In this document: positions 43,359-52,712 of the stretch, in pieces | Numbering within the stretch: position 1 is the stretch's first letter | Layout: every line of letters starts with the position of its first letter | NCBI GenBank assembly: GCA_013290125.1 | Contig: JABCYQ010000007.1 | Location: forward strand, 49,465-113,464 | DNA from: Vulcanimicrobiota bacterium | GTDB lineage: Bacteria > Vulcanimicrobiota > Vulcanimicrobiia > Eremiobacterales > Eremiobacteraceae | Direction of reading: 5' to 3' | Length of the DNA stretch: 64,000 nucleotides | Notes under the pieces: generated by a model | The model's input: only the letters and a program-made list of their open reading frames with translations | What the model was told of the DNA's origin: nothing | Database searches by the model: none | Program-made: the position numbers and the translations under genes

Positions 43359-45344
43359 TTATGCTCCGAGTGCGTTCCACTTCGCCACGTATTCGCGCAC
43401 CGCGAGGCAATAGGTTCCGTGGCTCCACGTGAGCGGCGAAACCGAGAGCGGCGCGCCGCTGAACGGATCAGCCTGCTCAGCGAGTACGCCGCTCGGGAGC
43501 GCATGCTTCCGCGCCCACGCCAGCAAGTCGCGTGCGCTGGCCAACTCGGCGCGGCTTCGCGCTACCGCTATATCGTACTGCGCGAGCCACAGCGTGCATA
43601 CGAACCACGGGTTGCCGGGCACCGCGTCGAAATCATCGGTCACGCGCTGATACCAATCGTGATCGTAACGCGCGCAACCGCCGATATCGGTCTTGACCCA
43701 TAGGCGCTCGCGCACAGTCCGCACTGTCGCGGTGACGAGCGCATCGTCCGGCGGCAACATCCCGAAGTACCACAGGCCGAAGACGCTGCTCTCGATCGTG
43801 TCGTCGCGCACGATAGCACCATCTTCGCCTACGTTGATCATCCGCGAGAACCGATTGGCCGCCGGCGACCAGAGATGCTGCAGCGCCGCCTCTTTGATCT
43901 CGCGCGCGGCGGTCTCGTACTTCCTGCACAGCAGTTCATCGCCGAAGAGCCGAGCGAAGCGGCCAGCCGCCTCGAGTCCAGCCCACACGGTGCCCGTCGT
44001 GAACGCCGTGATGCCGTGGCGCTCTTCCCACAGATCCCATGATGGGCTGGGCAAGCCCGTGTGCGGATCTCGATACGTCACCATGAAATTCGCGGGATTG
44101 ACGATCAGCCGGCGATAAAGCGCACGCAAAAAGTCGACGTCGCGGAATCGCCGGTAGTGCTCCCAGAGCGCGTAAACGACGAGTGCGGTCTCATCCTCCT
44201 GGATCGGGAGTTGCGGCCTGCCGAGCGGATCGAGCCACGGGTGCCACGATGACGCAAGCGATCCGCCGGGATTGTATTTGTGGAGAAGATAGCCGTCGTC
44301 GGTCACCGCATGCGCGCAAAACTCGAAAAAGCGAGCGGCCGGTATATTGTAGCCGGCCTGGATGAAAGCGCAGGCGACCAGCGCTCCATCGCGCGGCCAG
44401 ACGTACGAGTACGTGTCGCGCGCCTGCCGAAGAATATCCGAGTCGTTCGCCGCGACGATCGCACCGCGTTCGTCTACTTGCGTCTGGATGATCAAAAGGC
44501 TGCGTTTGTATAGGCCGCCGAGGCTCTCATCCAAATCGGCGAAGTCGGCGGGCTCCTTGTTCACCCAGAGATGCCAATAATTTTCCGTGCGCGAGAGCAG
44601 CGACTCCGGTCCGCGCAATCGCACCAAATCGTCTAACGCGGCGACATCCTGCCACGTCTTGCCGAGCGCAAGCCAGTGGAAGAAGAGCGCCTCGCTTTGC
44701 GATTCGATCCCGGGCGCGTGCAGCGCGATCGTGCCGTCGACAGAACCCTGCGCGATAGAATTGCGGCCGAGCAGACCGTCTTCGGCATCGCGCCACGTGC
44801 CTTCCGCGCCATGCAGCTCTTTGATGCCGGTAGCCCACGACGCGATGCCGACCGTGCAATTCTGACCTTCGCCGACCTGCCCGTTCATGAGAAAGTAGCG
44901 CCGGCGCTTATATGCGACCACCGCCTGCACGTCGGGCCGGTACGCGAACGTGTCGCCGATGCCGTTGCCCTCGATGTGCAAGTCGTAGTGGAAGAAGATG
45001 CGGATCTCGCGCGTGCGGTCGGCGAGATTCTTCACGGCGATACGCCGGATCATCAAATCGCGGTCGCGGTCGACCGTGTCTCTGCACGAAACGGCCACTT
45101 CCAGGCCATCGTGCTGCAATTCGACCGAGGTGACGAGCGTCTCCGGCGCATAGTTTATCGTGCGCCGCCACTCGTCGTCGGAAAGCCACGCGAACGCGCC
45201 GTCCACCCACAGGCCCGTCCGGCAGACATCGCCCGGGCTGTGGTTCTCTGCGCCGACGTACGGGAAATAGATGTCACGGAGCTGATAGCGGCCGTCAAAC
45301 GTCACGAGCATACGGCCGTTGCCGATGGGAATATCGCGCGGCAT
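43359..45344 (-). CDS. Glycoside hydrolase family 15, glucoamylase-like
   Basis: 661 aa. Hydrolyses terminal glucose from alpha-glucans (or trehalose in related members). An N-terminal beta-sandwich domain (GNGRMLVTFDGRYQLRDIYFPYVGAENH) is followed by an (alpha/alpha)6 barrel. Barrel motifs are TYSYVWPRDGALVACAFI, the general-acid segment SWDLWEERHG near residue 435, and the general-base segment GVLAEQADP (Glu about 623). No signal peptide, so it probably acts on cytoplasmic glycogen-like polymer. A STAS gene lies 69 bp upstream on the same strand. Confidence 0.92.
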   Translation of the reverse strand: MPRDIPIGNGRMLVTFDGRYQLRDIYFPYVGAENHSPGDVCRTGLWVDGAFAWLSDDEWRRTINYAPETLVTSVELQHDGLEVAVSCRDTVDRDRDLMIRRIAVKNLADRTREIRIFFHYDLHIEGNGIGDTFAYRPDVQAVVAYKRRRYFLMNGQVGEGQNCTVGIASWATGIKELHGAEGTWRDAEDGLLGRNSIAQGSVDGTIALHAPGIESQSEALFFHWLALGKTWQDVAALDDLVRLRGPESLLSRTENYWHLWVNKEPADFADLDESLGGLYKRSLLIIQTQVDERGAIVAANDSDILRQARDTYSYVWPRDGALVACAFIQAGYNIPAARFFEFCAHAVTDDGYLLHKYNPGGSLASSWHPWLDPLGRPQLPIQEDETALVVYALWEHYRRFRDVDFLRALYRRLIVNPANFMVTYRDPHTGLPSPSWDLWEERHGITAFTTGTVWAGLEAAGRFARLFGDELLCRKYETAAREIKEAALQHLWSPAANRFSRMINVGEDGAIVRDDTIESSVFGLWYFGMLPPDDALVTATVRTVRERLWVKTDIGGCARYDHDWYQRVTDDFDAVPGNPWFVCTLWLAQYDIAVARSRAELASARDLLAWARKHALPSGVLAEQADPFSGAPLSVSPLTWSHGTYCLAVREYVAKWNALGA

Positions 45345-45390
45345 GGAAGCTCTACTTACTCGGGCAGGGCACCGCGCTCCCGCCGCGCGG

Positions 45391-45430
45391 TCATCAAGCC
45401 GCGGCGGAGGTCATCAAGCCGCGGCGGAGG
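45391..45430. repeat. 20-bp perfect tandem duplication at the STAS stop codon
   Basis: The 20-base unit TCATCAAGCCGCGGCGGAGG occurs twice in a row (45391-45410 and 45411-45430). On the minus strand the second copy contains the TGATGA double stop of the STAS gene and the first copy repeats that stop just downstream. Looks like a recent slippage event. Confidence 0.85.
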
Positions 45431-45809
45431 AGAATGAAGCGATCGCGGCTCCGACCGATGCGTGCACGCGGAACAAGCGCGTCAACGAGGTCAGCTCGAG
45501 CATGCGCGAGATGCGGCCGCCATCAGCGACCAAGACGATCGATGCTCCGATGCGATGCATCGCACGGAGCGCGCAGACGAAGGAACCGAGGCTCGTGGAA
45601 TTGAGCGATGCGACTTTGGTCAGATCCACGACGGCGTCGCTCCGCCCCATCGCGATCAGGCGTTTGAAGCGCGACCTGATCAGCGACGCTGCGCGCGCAT
45701 CGAGGTGATCTTCGATGGCGAGCACGGCGATCTCGGGCCCGTCGCAAAGGGCGACGGCCGACGATTTTGCCTGGACCAGTGATGCGTAATACTTATCGCG
45801 GGCGTACAT
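45414..45809 (-). CDS. STAS-domain anti-sigma-factor antagonist
   Basis: 131 aa. STAS fold with the conserved loop DLTKVASLNSTSLGSFVCALRAMHR, whose Ser in LNSTSLG is the position phosphorylated in SpoIIAA-type antagonists. It would free a sigma factor by binding its anti-sigma kinase. It lies just before the GH15 gene on the same strand and may be co-transcribed. No anti-sigma kinase gene is visible nearby. Confidence 0.82.
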   Translation of the reverse strand: MYARDKYYASLVQAKSSAVALCDGPEIAVLAIEDHLDARAASLIRSRFKRLIAMGRSDAVVDLTKVASLNSTSLGSFVCALRAMHRIGASIVLVADGGRISRMLELTSLTRLFRVHASVGAAIASFSSAAA

Positions 45810-46038
45810 AGCCGTCCCTCATGCCATAAAGACCTCTAGATGTAAGCCGTTGTGACAGTCGCAAACGCAATGGGACGACCTGTGACCTGGCACAACGCGG
45901 GCGTCGACGAGGCGGAGCGTGCCGATACTACATTGGTGATGGATCTTCACATGACACAGGACACTTGTGCGCTGAAGGGCGGCTGGTCTGGCTCGCGACG
46001 ATAATCAGTCCGAACTGTCGCGATCTGCGCCGGATCAA

Positions 46039-48579
46039 GTGCGCAGCGACGCGGAACGACTCGCGCAATGCTTCGCCGACGGCCGCGGTGCCGACGCTAT
46101 TGCCGCTGCCCACGACATTCTCGCACGTCGCGGCGTGAGACGTCTTGCCGTTGCGACCGTGCAGGGCGACGCGGCGCACCCCGTGCGCTACGTGTACAAC
46201 CGCGACATCGGACGATCCGAAACCGAACCGCTCGATTCCGCGACCTTAGCGGCGGCGCTCGCGGCCGAGTCCTCTACTTTTTTGGCGCCAATCGTGCCCA
46301 TTGCCCGAACGAATTCCGCGGTGCCAAAACACCTCGCACACGCGATGGTCTGTCCGATGCACGCCGGCGGCGTGCGCGTCGGCTTTTGTCTTGCACAAGG
46401 TGAGGAGGAGTTCGCGCAGCCTGACCTCGCGCTGCTCGAGGCCTGCGCGACGCTTGCCGGCCACCAAGCGGTGCTCGCCGATGAAGGACGCAGATCCGAG
46501 GAACGCGCGCGCGCGCTCCACCTGCTGCTCGAAACGGCGCGCGTGCTCTCTAGCGAGTTCGATATCGCCACGCTATTCCGAAAGTTTCACGGTCTTATCG
46601 CTCGGGTGATGGACGCTTCAATCTTCGTCGGCGCGCTATTGACGGACGACGGTACACGGTTGGAGCTGCGCTACGCGGCTGAGCTGGATCAATCGACGAC
46701 TGAACTGATGCTCGTGCCGCCGGATTCGCTTTCGAGCGTGGTCGTCCGCAGCGGCGAAGCGGTGATCATCCGCCGCCCCGAGGATTGGGATCGCTACCGC
46801 ACGGTCGAGATATTGGAAGGCCCGGGTCCCGGCTCCGCGCTTTTCGTCCCCATCAAACTCGGCGATCGCGTGCTCGGCGTGTTCAGCGTGCAGAGCCACC
46901 GCACCGAACAATATGGACAATCGCATCTCGATCTGCTTACCGCTGTTTCCGAACAAGCGGCCGTTGCGGTCGAAAACGCGAGCAACCTCCACGCCAGCAC
47001 GCAGCGTGCCGCCGACCTGAACCTTTTGGTGGAAGTCGCGAGCGCCGTCTCCGCAGAGCTTGATCTACGTCGCGTCTTCGCGCAGATCCATGCGCAGGTC
47101 AGACGCGTCATCGACGCACCGCTGTTCTTCGCCGCGCTCGAGATCGGCGAGACCGACGCCGTGCGCTTGGAGTATCTCGTCGAAGGCGACCGCGTCTTTG
47201 ATCCGCAGCGCTTCTCGACGAAGGGAACGATCGTCGGCGTGGTCTTCGAGACCGGCCGGCCCGTGCTGGTGAGAGACGCGATCGAGCGAGACCGGCTCAC
47301 GAATCAGACGATCGGCCAGGGACCGGCGACCGTGCAATCGGTCGTGGCCGCGCCGATGGCCATCGGCGGCCGGACGATCGGCGTGCTCTCGGTTCAATCG
47401 TACGAAAAACACGCGTACGACGAGCGTCATCTCAAGTTGCTGTCGGCGATCGCCGAGCAGTCCGCCGGCGCGGTGCAGAACGCCCGTCTTTACGAGCAGG
47501 CGCGCGATCTCGCCGACCACGATCCGCTGACAGGGTTGCTCCACCACCGCGCGATCCAAGAGCGGATCGCGACCGAATTGAAGCGGGCCCAACGCAACGG
47601 CGGGCGATTGGCGCTCGTCATGCTCGACGTCGACAATTTCAAGAGCTTCAACGACACGTACGGACACCCGGTCGGCGATCGCGTGTTGCGCGGCTTGGCG
47701 GCATCGATGCGCCGCGCCGCCCGCGCAAGCGACAGTGTCGGCAGATACGGCGGCGACGAGTTCTGCGCCATTCTTCCGGACGCCGGTGCGGGTGCCGCTC
47801 GGTCGTTCATCCAACGGCTCGTCGCCGACATCGTGCGCGAGCCGTTCCGGGTTGACGGCGGTGAGCCGGTGCCGATCGCGGTCAGCGCCGGATTCGCGGT
47901 CTATCCGGAGGACGGCGAACGACGCGAGGCGCTCGTCGCGGCAGCCGATCTCGCGCTGTATGCCGGCAAACGCACGGAAGCGATCGCGCTTGCGACGGGC
48001 GAAGCGCCGGCCGCACGGCTCGTCGGTGATTTCGCGCCATTCGAGGCGCTCGTGCTCGCGATCGCAAACGCGGGCCCGTACTCGCGCTCGCACCAGATCG
48101 CGATCAATTGGCTTGCGGCCGACTATGCGAAACGCGCCGAGCTGTCGCCCGCAGATCGCGCGCTGCTCCTTCGGGCTTCCGTGCTGATGGATGTCGGCGA
48201 GTTGGCCGTTCCGACATCGGTGCTTCGCAAACCCGGAGCGCTCGATGAAGCGGAGCTCAGTCTCATCCGCGCCCACCCATCCCTCGGGTACGACATCGTG
48301 CGGGCCGCAACCGGTCAGGACGAATTGGCCGAACTCGTGCTCTCGCACCAAGAGCGCTACGACGGCACCGGTTATCCGCGCAAACTCGCGGGCGAGAATA
48401 TCCATCGGCTTGCACGCGTGCTCAGCGTGCTGGACGCGTTTGCAGCGATGACGGCTGATCGGCCGTTCAGACGCGCTCGCGACCAAGCCGAGGCGATCGC
48501 CGAACTGCAACGAAATGCGGGATCGCAATTCGATCCCGCGGTGGTCAAAACCGTGGTGGAGATGGTCCGGGCGGGCTAG
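46039..48579 (+). CDS. GAF-GGDEF-HD-GYP signalling protein, second paralogue
   Basis: 846 aa from GTG 46039, the only standard start between an in-frame stop and the conserved region. It has the same order and length as the paralogue at 38.3 kb: N-terminal domain, two GAFs, GGDEF (571-575) with inhibitory RASD before it, then the HD-GYP-type domain with GTGYP (777-780). Its HD pair is MD (residues 717-718, MDVGE in place of HDIGK), so the same His has been lost in both proteins. The GGDEF half should make c-di-GMP. Its stop overlaps a convergent small gene by 4 bp. Confidence 0.92.
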   Translation: MRSDAERLAQCFADGRGADAIAAAHDILARRGVRRLAVATVQGDAAHPVRYVYNRDIGRSETEPLDSATLAAALAAESSTFLAPIVPIARTNSAVPKHLAHAMVCPMHAGGVRVGFCLAQGEEEFAQPDLALLEACATLAGHQAVLADEGRRSEERARALHLLLETARVLSSEFDIATLFRKFHGLIARVMDASIFVGALLTDDGTRLELRYAAELDQSTTELMLVPPDSLSSVVVRSGEAVIIRRPEDWDRYRTVEILEGPGPGSALFVPIKLGDRVLGVFSVQSHRTEQYGQSHLDLLTAVSEQAAVAVENASNLHASTQRAADLNLLVEVASAVSAELDLRRVFAQIHAQVRRVIDAPLFFAALEIGETDAVRLEYLVEGDRVFDPQRFSTKGTIVGVVFETGRPVLVRDAIERDRLTNQTIGQGPATVQSVVAAPMAIGGRTIGVLSVQSYEKHAYDERHLKLLSAIAEQSAGAVQNARLYEQARDLADHDPLTGLLHHRAIQERIATELKRAQRNGGRLALVMLDVDNFKSFNDTYGHPVGDRVLRGLAASMRRAARASDSVGRYGGDEFCAILPDAGAGAARSFIQRLVADIVREPFRVDGGEPVPIAVSAGFAVYPEDGERREALVAAADLALYAGKRTEAIALATGEAPAARLVGDFAPFEALVLAIANAGPYSRSHQIAINWLAADYAKRAELSPADRALLLRASVLMDVGELAVPTSVLRKPGALDEAELSLIRAHPSLGYDIVRAATGQDELAELVLSHQERYDGTGYPRKLAGENIHRLARVLSVLDAFAAMTADRPFRRARDQAEAIAELQRNAGSQFDPAVVKTVVEMVRAG

Positions 48580-48743
48580 CTCGCCGGCCGGTCTGCGATC
48601 TCGCGATCGATGCGGACGAGCGCGAGCGCGAATCGACCGCCCTCGTCGCGGCGCATGACGTAGCCTTCCTCGGTCTTTTCGAAGATGGCGAAACCTTCTC
48701 TGCGCGCCTCGTCGAGCGATGTGAAGATCCGTATGCCTTGCAT
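48576..48743 (-). CDS. Small protein downstream of a STAS gene
   Basis: 55 aa from ATG 48743, starting 10 bases after the STAS stop, so probably in the same transcript. It opens with MQGIRIFTSLDEARREGFAI, an alpha/beta start, followed by a strand-rich tail (GYVMRRDEGGRFALALVRID). No family recognised; its position suggests a partner of the STAS protein. Confidence 0.5.
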   Translation of the reverse strand: MQGIRIFTSLDEARREGFAIFEKTEEGYVMRRDEGGRFALALVRIDREIADRPAS

Positions 48744-48753
48744 GATCCGCTCG

Positions 48754-49164
48754 CTAGCTCGCGAGCTCGTCGCGATCGAACGCTTCGAGAATCGTGCGCG
48801 CATCAGCGAGGCGCGCCACGACAGGCACGATACGCGTGATGCCCGCGACTTCGAAGAGCCGCCGGACGGTGGGGTTCGTGCAGACGACGGCAGCAGCGCC
48901 GCCGGCTTCTTCGACCTTGCGAACGGCGGAGATCAACGATCCGAAGCCGGAGCTGTCGACGACTTCGACGTCTGACATATCGATGATGCAGAGGACGGCC
49001 GACCGTTGGGCCAGCCGGAGCATGGAGCGCCCGAAGCGCTTTGCGTTGGACGCGACGAGACGCGTTCCGACCTGGACGATCTCGATACGATCTTCCAGGA
49101 GGGAGACTGATCCGCGCGTGAAGCGCGTGGGCGCGCTGCGTGCGATAGTGGCGGCGTTCTTCAT
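48754..49164 (-). CDS. STAS-domain anti-sigma-factor antagonist
   Basis: 136 aa. Strand-helix pattern of STAS: LLEDRIEIVQVGTRLVASNAKRFGRSM, AVLCIIDMSDVEVVDSSGFGSLISAVRKVEEAGG, with DSSGFGSL as the regulatory phosphoserine loop, then AAVVCTNPTVRRLFEVAGI. A better match to SpoIIAA-like proteins than the STAS-like gene at 8.6 kb. Together with the protein at 45.4 kb it flanks the second c-di-GMP protein. Confidence 0.88.
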   Translation of the reverse strand: MKNAATIARSAPTRFTRGSVSLLEDRIEIVQVGTRLVASNAKRFGRSMLRLAQRSAVLCIIDMSDVEVVDSSGFGSLISAVRKVEEAGGAAAVVCTNPTVRRLFEVAGITRIVPVVARLADARTILEAFDRDELAS

Positions 49165-49352
49165 TTTCCTTGACCTAGAGCCGATACCGCGGCTGTTCCC
49201 AACCTGACGGTACGTGTGCGGCGATCTGCTTATAGTACGCCGCAGCCGTGCGAATGGTTCTCGTTCATGAGTACCATTCTCGCGCCGAATTGTTACTATT
49301 TGATGAGAATCGTGAGGTGCGGGATGCGATTATCCGCTAGTGGGATTAAGCT

Positions 49353-49760
49353 TCAATTAAACTTGGCGAAGCTCTCCGCCGCGGTGGTCGGCGTCTCGGA
49401 CTTGCGATAGTTCGCTATAGCTACGTGCAGTGCCTCAAGCACGCGCTCGGGATAATCTTTCTTGCGCTCGGGGAATCCGCCGAGAAAACTTTCAATGTCC
49501 GCGGGTTGCACCGCAGACGCTTCGTCCACGGTCTTGCCCTTGATCAACGTCGTCAGAATCGCGCACGTCGCGACGCCGAATCCGCAACCCGTGGTGAAAT
49601 ACGACGCATCGGTGATGCGCTTCGCTTCGTCGATCCTGAGATAGAACGTGTACATGTCGCCGCAGGAGTCCGAGAAATACTCGCCAGTCGCGGTCGGGTT
49701 CTCCATCTGAGCGAACCCATACCGGTTCGTCACGAGTTCCTGGAACTTGGGGAAATCCAT
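49353..49760 (-). CDS. NifU/IscU-like Fe-S cluster scaffold
   Basis: 135 aa from ATG 49760, overlapping the sufR stop (TGATG). Cluster-assembly Cys residues lie in DSCGD (C33) and GCGFGVATC (C59, C66). The third Cys position of typical IscU, about 40 residues further on, is not a Cys here. It may be a variant scaffold or a carrier. Its operon with sufR places it under Fe-S control and suggests co-use with the SUF machinery; a separate SufU is encoded at 55.5 kb. Confidence 0.82.
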   Translation of the reverse strand: MDFPKFQELVTNRYGFAQMENPTATGEYFSDSCGDMYTFYLRIDEAKRITDASYFTTGCGFGVATCAILTTLIKGKTVDEASAVQPADIESFLGGFPERKKDYPERVLEALHVAIANYRKSETPTTAAESFAKFN

Positions 49761-50407
49761 CAAATGCCTCCGGCGGTTCCGGACTTCGCCGGAACGAGAA
49801 ATTCGCACGTGTCGTCACCGCGTGCTATCGATGTCCGCTGCTGCGGTTTGGCCGACAGCGACTCTTCCATAAGCGTGTGGACGACGGTGCAGACCTGCGG
49901 ATGCGAGACCGCGGTCTCCTTGAACGGGCAGTTGTGCTCGCGCAGGACGAAGCCTTCAGGCCGGCGCTCGACGTCGGCTAAGACGCCGTGCTCACCGAGG
50001 ATCTTCGCGACCTCGTCGACTCGTTGGCCCGCGTCCTTGCCTTCGAACCGGTGCGCGTGCCTTCGCGCACTGCGCTCCCCGATATTGCGGAAAATCGTGG
50101 CGACGGCATCGGTGCCGCCCTCGCGGCGAACTTCGTCGAGGACTGCGTTGAGCAGCACGTCGTAGCGTTGCGGGAAGAGCCGATCCCCGTCGTGCGTCAG
50201 CGAGAAGAGCTGGCTTGGCTTTGTGCGGCCGCGCCGCGCCGTGGCTTCGGCGACGAGACCATCGCGCTCAAGGCGCGCCAAATGCTGGCGCACTGCATTG
50301 GCCGTCAATCCGAGTTCGGTCGACAGTTCGGTCGCCGTTCTCGGAGTGCGCTTTAGCGCTGCGACAATGCGCCCACGGGTGGTCTGGAAGAAGCTGTCTT
50401 CTCGCAT
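49760..50407 (-). CDS. sufR: Fe-S cluster-sensing repressor of the SUF operon
   Basis: 215 aa. An N-terminal winged helix (residues 10-75, RIVAALKRTPRTATELSTELGLTANAVRQHL) is followed by a cluster-binding domain with C160, C173 and C201. The spacing fits the SufR pattern C-x12-C-x13-C-x14-C with the third Cys replaced by Lys187, leaving three cysteines. SufR with a bound 4Fe-4S cluster represses suf; cluster loss derepresses it. The gene is divergent from sufC and shares the short intergenic region containing both promoters and an inverted repeat. The start is 12 bases after the TATAAT, so the message is nearly leaderless. Confidence 0.9.
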   Translation of the reverse strand: MREDSFFQTTRGRIVAALKRTPRTATELSTELGLTANAVRQHLARLERDGLVAEATARRGRTKPSQLFSLTHDGDRLFPQRYDVLLNAVLDEVRREGGTDAVATIFRNIGERSARRHAHRFEGKDAGQRVDEVAKILGEHGVLADVERRPEGFVLREHNCPFKETAVSHPQVCTVVHTLMEESLSAKPQQRTSIARGDDTCEFLVPAKSGTAGGI

Positions 50408-50419
50408 GGTTTCAGAGGT

Positions 50420-50448
50420 ATTATAGTAAAAGTGGCCAAGATAATCAA
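50420..50448 (-). promoter_or_regulatory. sufR promoter
   Basis: Read on the minus strand: TTGATT (50443-50448), 17-base spacer, TATAAT (50420-50425). The start codon lies 12 bases after the -10, so transcription begins within a few bases of the ATG. Confidence 0.75.
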
Positions 50449-50459
50449 CACAAATCTTG
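50437..50459. promoter_or_regulatory. Inverted repeat between the suf promoters, candidate SufR operator
   Basis: CAAGAT (50437-50442) and ATCTTG (50454-50459) separated by 11 bases. It lies between, and partly over, the two -35 elements, so one bound dimer could block both promoters. The SufR consensus of other phyla (CAAC-N6-GTTG or ACACT-N5-TGTGA) is not present. Assignment is inference. Confidence 0.5.
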
Positions 50460-50485
50460 ACTATCTAGCGCGGCCCGCCTACAAT
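50457..50485 (+). promoter_or_regulatory. suf operon promoter
   Basis: TTGACT (50457-50462), 17-base spacer, TACAAT (50480-50485). Transcription would begin near 50492, leaving a leader of about 40 bases before the sufC ATG. Confidence 0.75.
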
Positions 50486-50530
50486 GACGTAGGACGGCCT
50501 ATCCATTTCGTCCCGCAACGAGAGGAACAC

Positions 50531-51292
50531 ATGCCCGACCGCATTCTTGAAATCCGCGATCTCCACGTGAGCGTGGGTGACGCCGAAATCATCCGCGGAG
50601 TCAACCTGACCATCGACCGCGGCACCGTCCATGCCCTGATGGGCCCGAACGGGTCGGGTAAGAGCACGCTCTCGTTCGCGTTGATGGGGCATCCGAAATA
50701 CATCATCACCAAAGGCGACGTCTTTTTCGAGGGCAAGAGCATCCTTGCGATGGCTCCCCACGAGCGCTCGCTCGCCGGCATGTTCCTCTGCTTCCAGTAT
50801 CCTTCGGCTGTGCCCGGCGTGAGCGTTGCGAACTTCCTGCGCAACTGTCTGATCGCGCGCCATAAGAACGCCGCTCCGCTGACGCCCAAAGAGTTCAAGT
50901 CGCTGCTCGACAACGCGTGCGCGCGCCTCAAGATGGATCCGGAGACGCTGCGCCGCTACGTCAACGACGGTTTCTCCGGCGGCGAGAAGAAGCGGCTCGA
51001 GATGCTGCAGGCGCTCGTCCTGCAGCCGACGCTCTCCATTCTCGACGAGACCGATTCGGGGCTCGACATCGATGCGCTCCGCGTCATCGCCGAAGGCATC
51101 GAAGCGCAGCGTTCGCCCGATCGCTCCGTGTTGCTCATCACGCACTACCAGCGCATACTCAATTACGTGAAGCCCGACGTCGTGCACGTGCTCATCAAGG
51201 GCAAGATCGTCAAAGAAGGCGGACCGGAACTTGCGCAGGAGCTCGAGGCTCAGGGTTACGATCCGCTCATCAATGAACTCGTGGAGGCCTGA
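50531..51292 (+). CDS. sufC: SUF system ATPase SufC
   Basis: 253 aa from ATG 50531, preceded by GAGGAA. ABC-type ATPase that drives assembly of the SufBCD complex: Walker A GPNGSGKST near residue 38, the SufC-specific region FQYPSAVPGVSVANFLRN, signature FSGGEKKRLE near 152, Walker B LSILDETDSGLDIDAL, and switch His in LLITHYQRIL. First gene of sufC-B-D-Rieske-S-U. Confidence 0.96.
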   Translation: MPDRILEIRDLHVSVGDAEIIRGVNLTIDRGTVHALMGPNGSGKSTLSFALMGHPKYIITKGDVFFEGKSILAMAPHERSLAGMFLCFQYPSAVPGVSVANFLRNCLIARHKNAAPLTPKEFKSLLDNACARLKMDPETLRRYVNDGFSGGEKKRLEMLQALVLQPTLSILDETDSGLDIDALRVIAEGIEAQRSPDRSVLLITHYQRILNYVKPDVVHVLIKGKIVKEGGPELAQELEAQGYDPLINELVEA

Positions 51293-51297
51293 TCTAG

Positions 51298-52710
51298 ATG
51301 GCTCTCAAGCAGCAAGAACTCGTCGACCAAGATTACAAGTACGGATTTCGCGACGACGACGTCAAGTACGCGTTCAAATCGCGCAAGGGTCTGGACCATG
51401 AGATCGTCGAGCAGATCGCACGCATCAAGGACGAGCCGCAGTGGATGCGCGATCAGCGCCACCGCGCGCTCGACATCTTCTTGGCAAAGCCGATGCCGCC
51501 GTGGGCGAATTTGGAGTTGCTCAACCAGATCGACTTCGCCGACATCTACTATTATATGCGCGCCTCGGATATCGAAGGCGTCACCTGGGATGAAGTCCCC
51601 GAAGAGATCAAGCGCACTTTCGACCGCCTCGGCGTGCCGCAGGCGGAGCGCGCGTTCCTCGGCGGTGTGACGGCGCAGTACGATTCCGAAGTCGTCTACC
51701 ACAGCATCCGCAAGGACCTCGAAGCGCAGGGCGTGATCTTCACCGACATGGGCACGGGCTTGCGCGAACACGAGGAGATCGTCAAGAAGTATTTCGGCAC
51801 CGTCATTCCCGCGGCCGACAACAAGTTCTCCGCACTCAACTCGGCGGTCTGGTCGGGCGGATCGTTCGTCTGGGTTCCCGCCGGCGTGCATGTCTCCGTG
51901 CCGGTGCAAGCCTACTTCCGCATCAACGCGGAGAGCATGGGCCAGTTCGAGCGCACGCTCATCATCGCCGAGCCGGGCTCGTTCGTGCACTACATCGAGG
52001 GATGCACCGCTCCGAAGTATTCGAGCAATTCGCTGCACTCCGCCGTGGTCGAGCTCATCGCCATGGAAGGCGCGCACATCCGCTACACCACGATCCAGAA
52101 CTGGTACAAGAACATCTATAATCTCGTCACGAAGCGCGCGGTGGCATATAAGAACGCGCACGTCGAATGGGTAGATGGCAACATCGGATCCAAGCTGACG
52201 ATGAAGTACCCGGCCGTGTACCTGATGGGCGAAGGCGCGCGCGGCGAAGTGCTCTCGGTCGCGTATGCGAACTCCGGCATGCACCAGGACGCAGGATCGA
52301 AGATGATCCACGCCGCTCCGAACACCACGTCGATCATCACGAGCAAGTCCGTCAGCAAGGGCGGCGGCCGCACCACGTATCGCGGACTCGTGAAGGTCCA
52401 CGAAGGCTGCCACGGCGTCAAGTCCAACGTACGCTGCGACGCCTTGCTCATGGATCCGGAATCTCGCTCGGATACCTATCCGACCATGGAGATCGACGCG
52501 CAGGACGTGCGCATCGAACACGAGGCCACGGTCTCGAAAGTCGGCGAAGAACAGCTGTTCTACGTGATGAGCCGCGGCCTGACCGAGGTCGAAGCCACCA
52601 CGATGATCGTCAACGGATTCTTCGAGCCGTTCGTCAAGGAACTCCCCATGGAGTACGCCGTCGAGCTCAACCGTCTGATCGCTTTAGAGATGGAAGGGTC
52701 CGTCGGGTAA
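51298..52710 (+). CDS. sufB: Fe-S cluster assembly scaffold SufB
   Basis: 470 aa, the standard length. It forms the SufBC2D scaffold on which Fe-S clusters are built. Conserved parts: [20 protein letters not shown] at the N-terminus, [27 protein letters not shown], the beta-helix core with [25 protein letters not shown], and the C-terminal [21 protein letters not shown]. Five bases separate it from sufC. It is followed directly by sufD. Confidence 0.96.
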   Translation: MALKQQELVDQDYKYGFRDDDVKYAFKSRKGLDHEIVEQIARIKDEPQWMRDQRHRALDIFLAKPMPPWANLELLNQIDFADIYYYMRASDIEGVTWDEVPEEIKRTFDRLGVPQAERAFLGGVTAQYDSEVVYHSIRKDLEAQGVIFTDMGTGLREHEEIVKKYFGTVIPAADNKFSALNSAVWSGGSFVWVPAGVHVSVPVQAYFRINAESMGQFERTLIIAEPGSFVHYIEGCTAPKYSSNSLHSAVVELIAMEGAHIRYTTIQNWYKNIYNLVTKRAVAYKNAHVEWVDGNIGSKLTMKYPAVYLMGEGARGEVLSVAYANSGMHQDAGSKMIHAAPNTTSIITSKSVSKGGGRTTYRGLVKVHEGCHGVKSNVRCDALLMDPESRSDTYPTMEIDAQDVRIEHEATVSKVGEEQLFYVMSRGLTEVEATTMIVNGFFEPFVKELPMEYAVELNRLIALEMEGSVG

Positions 52711-52712
52711 GC

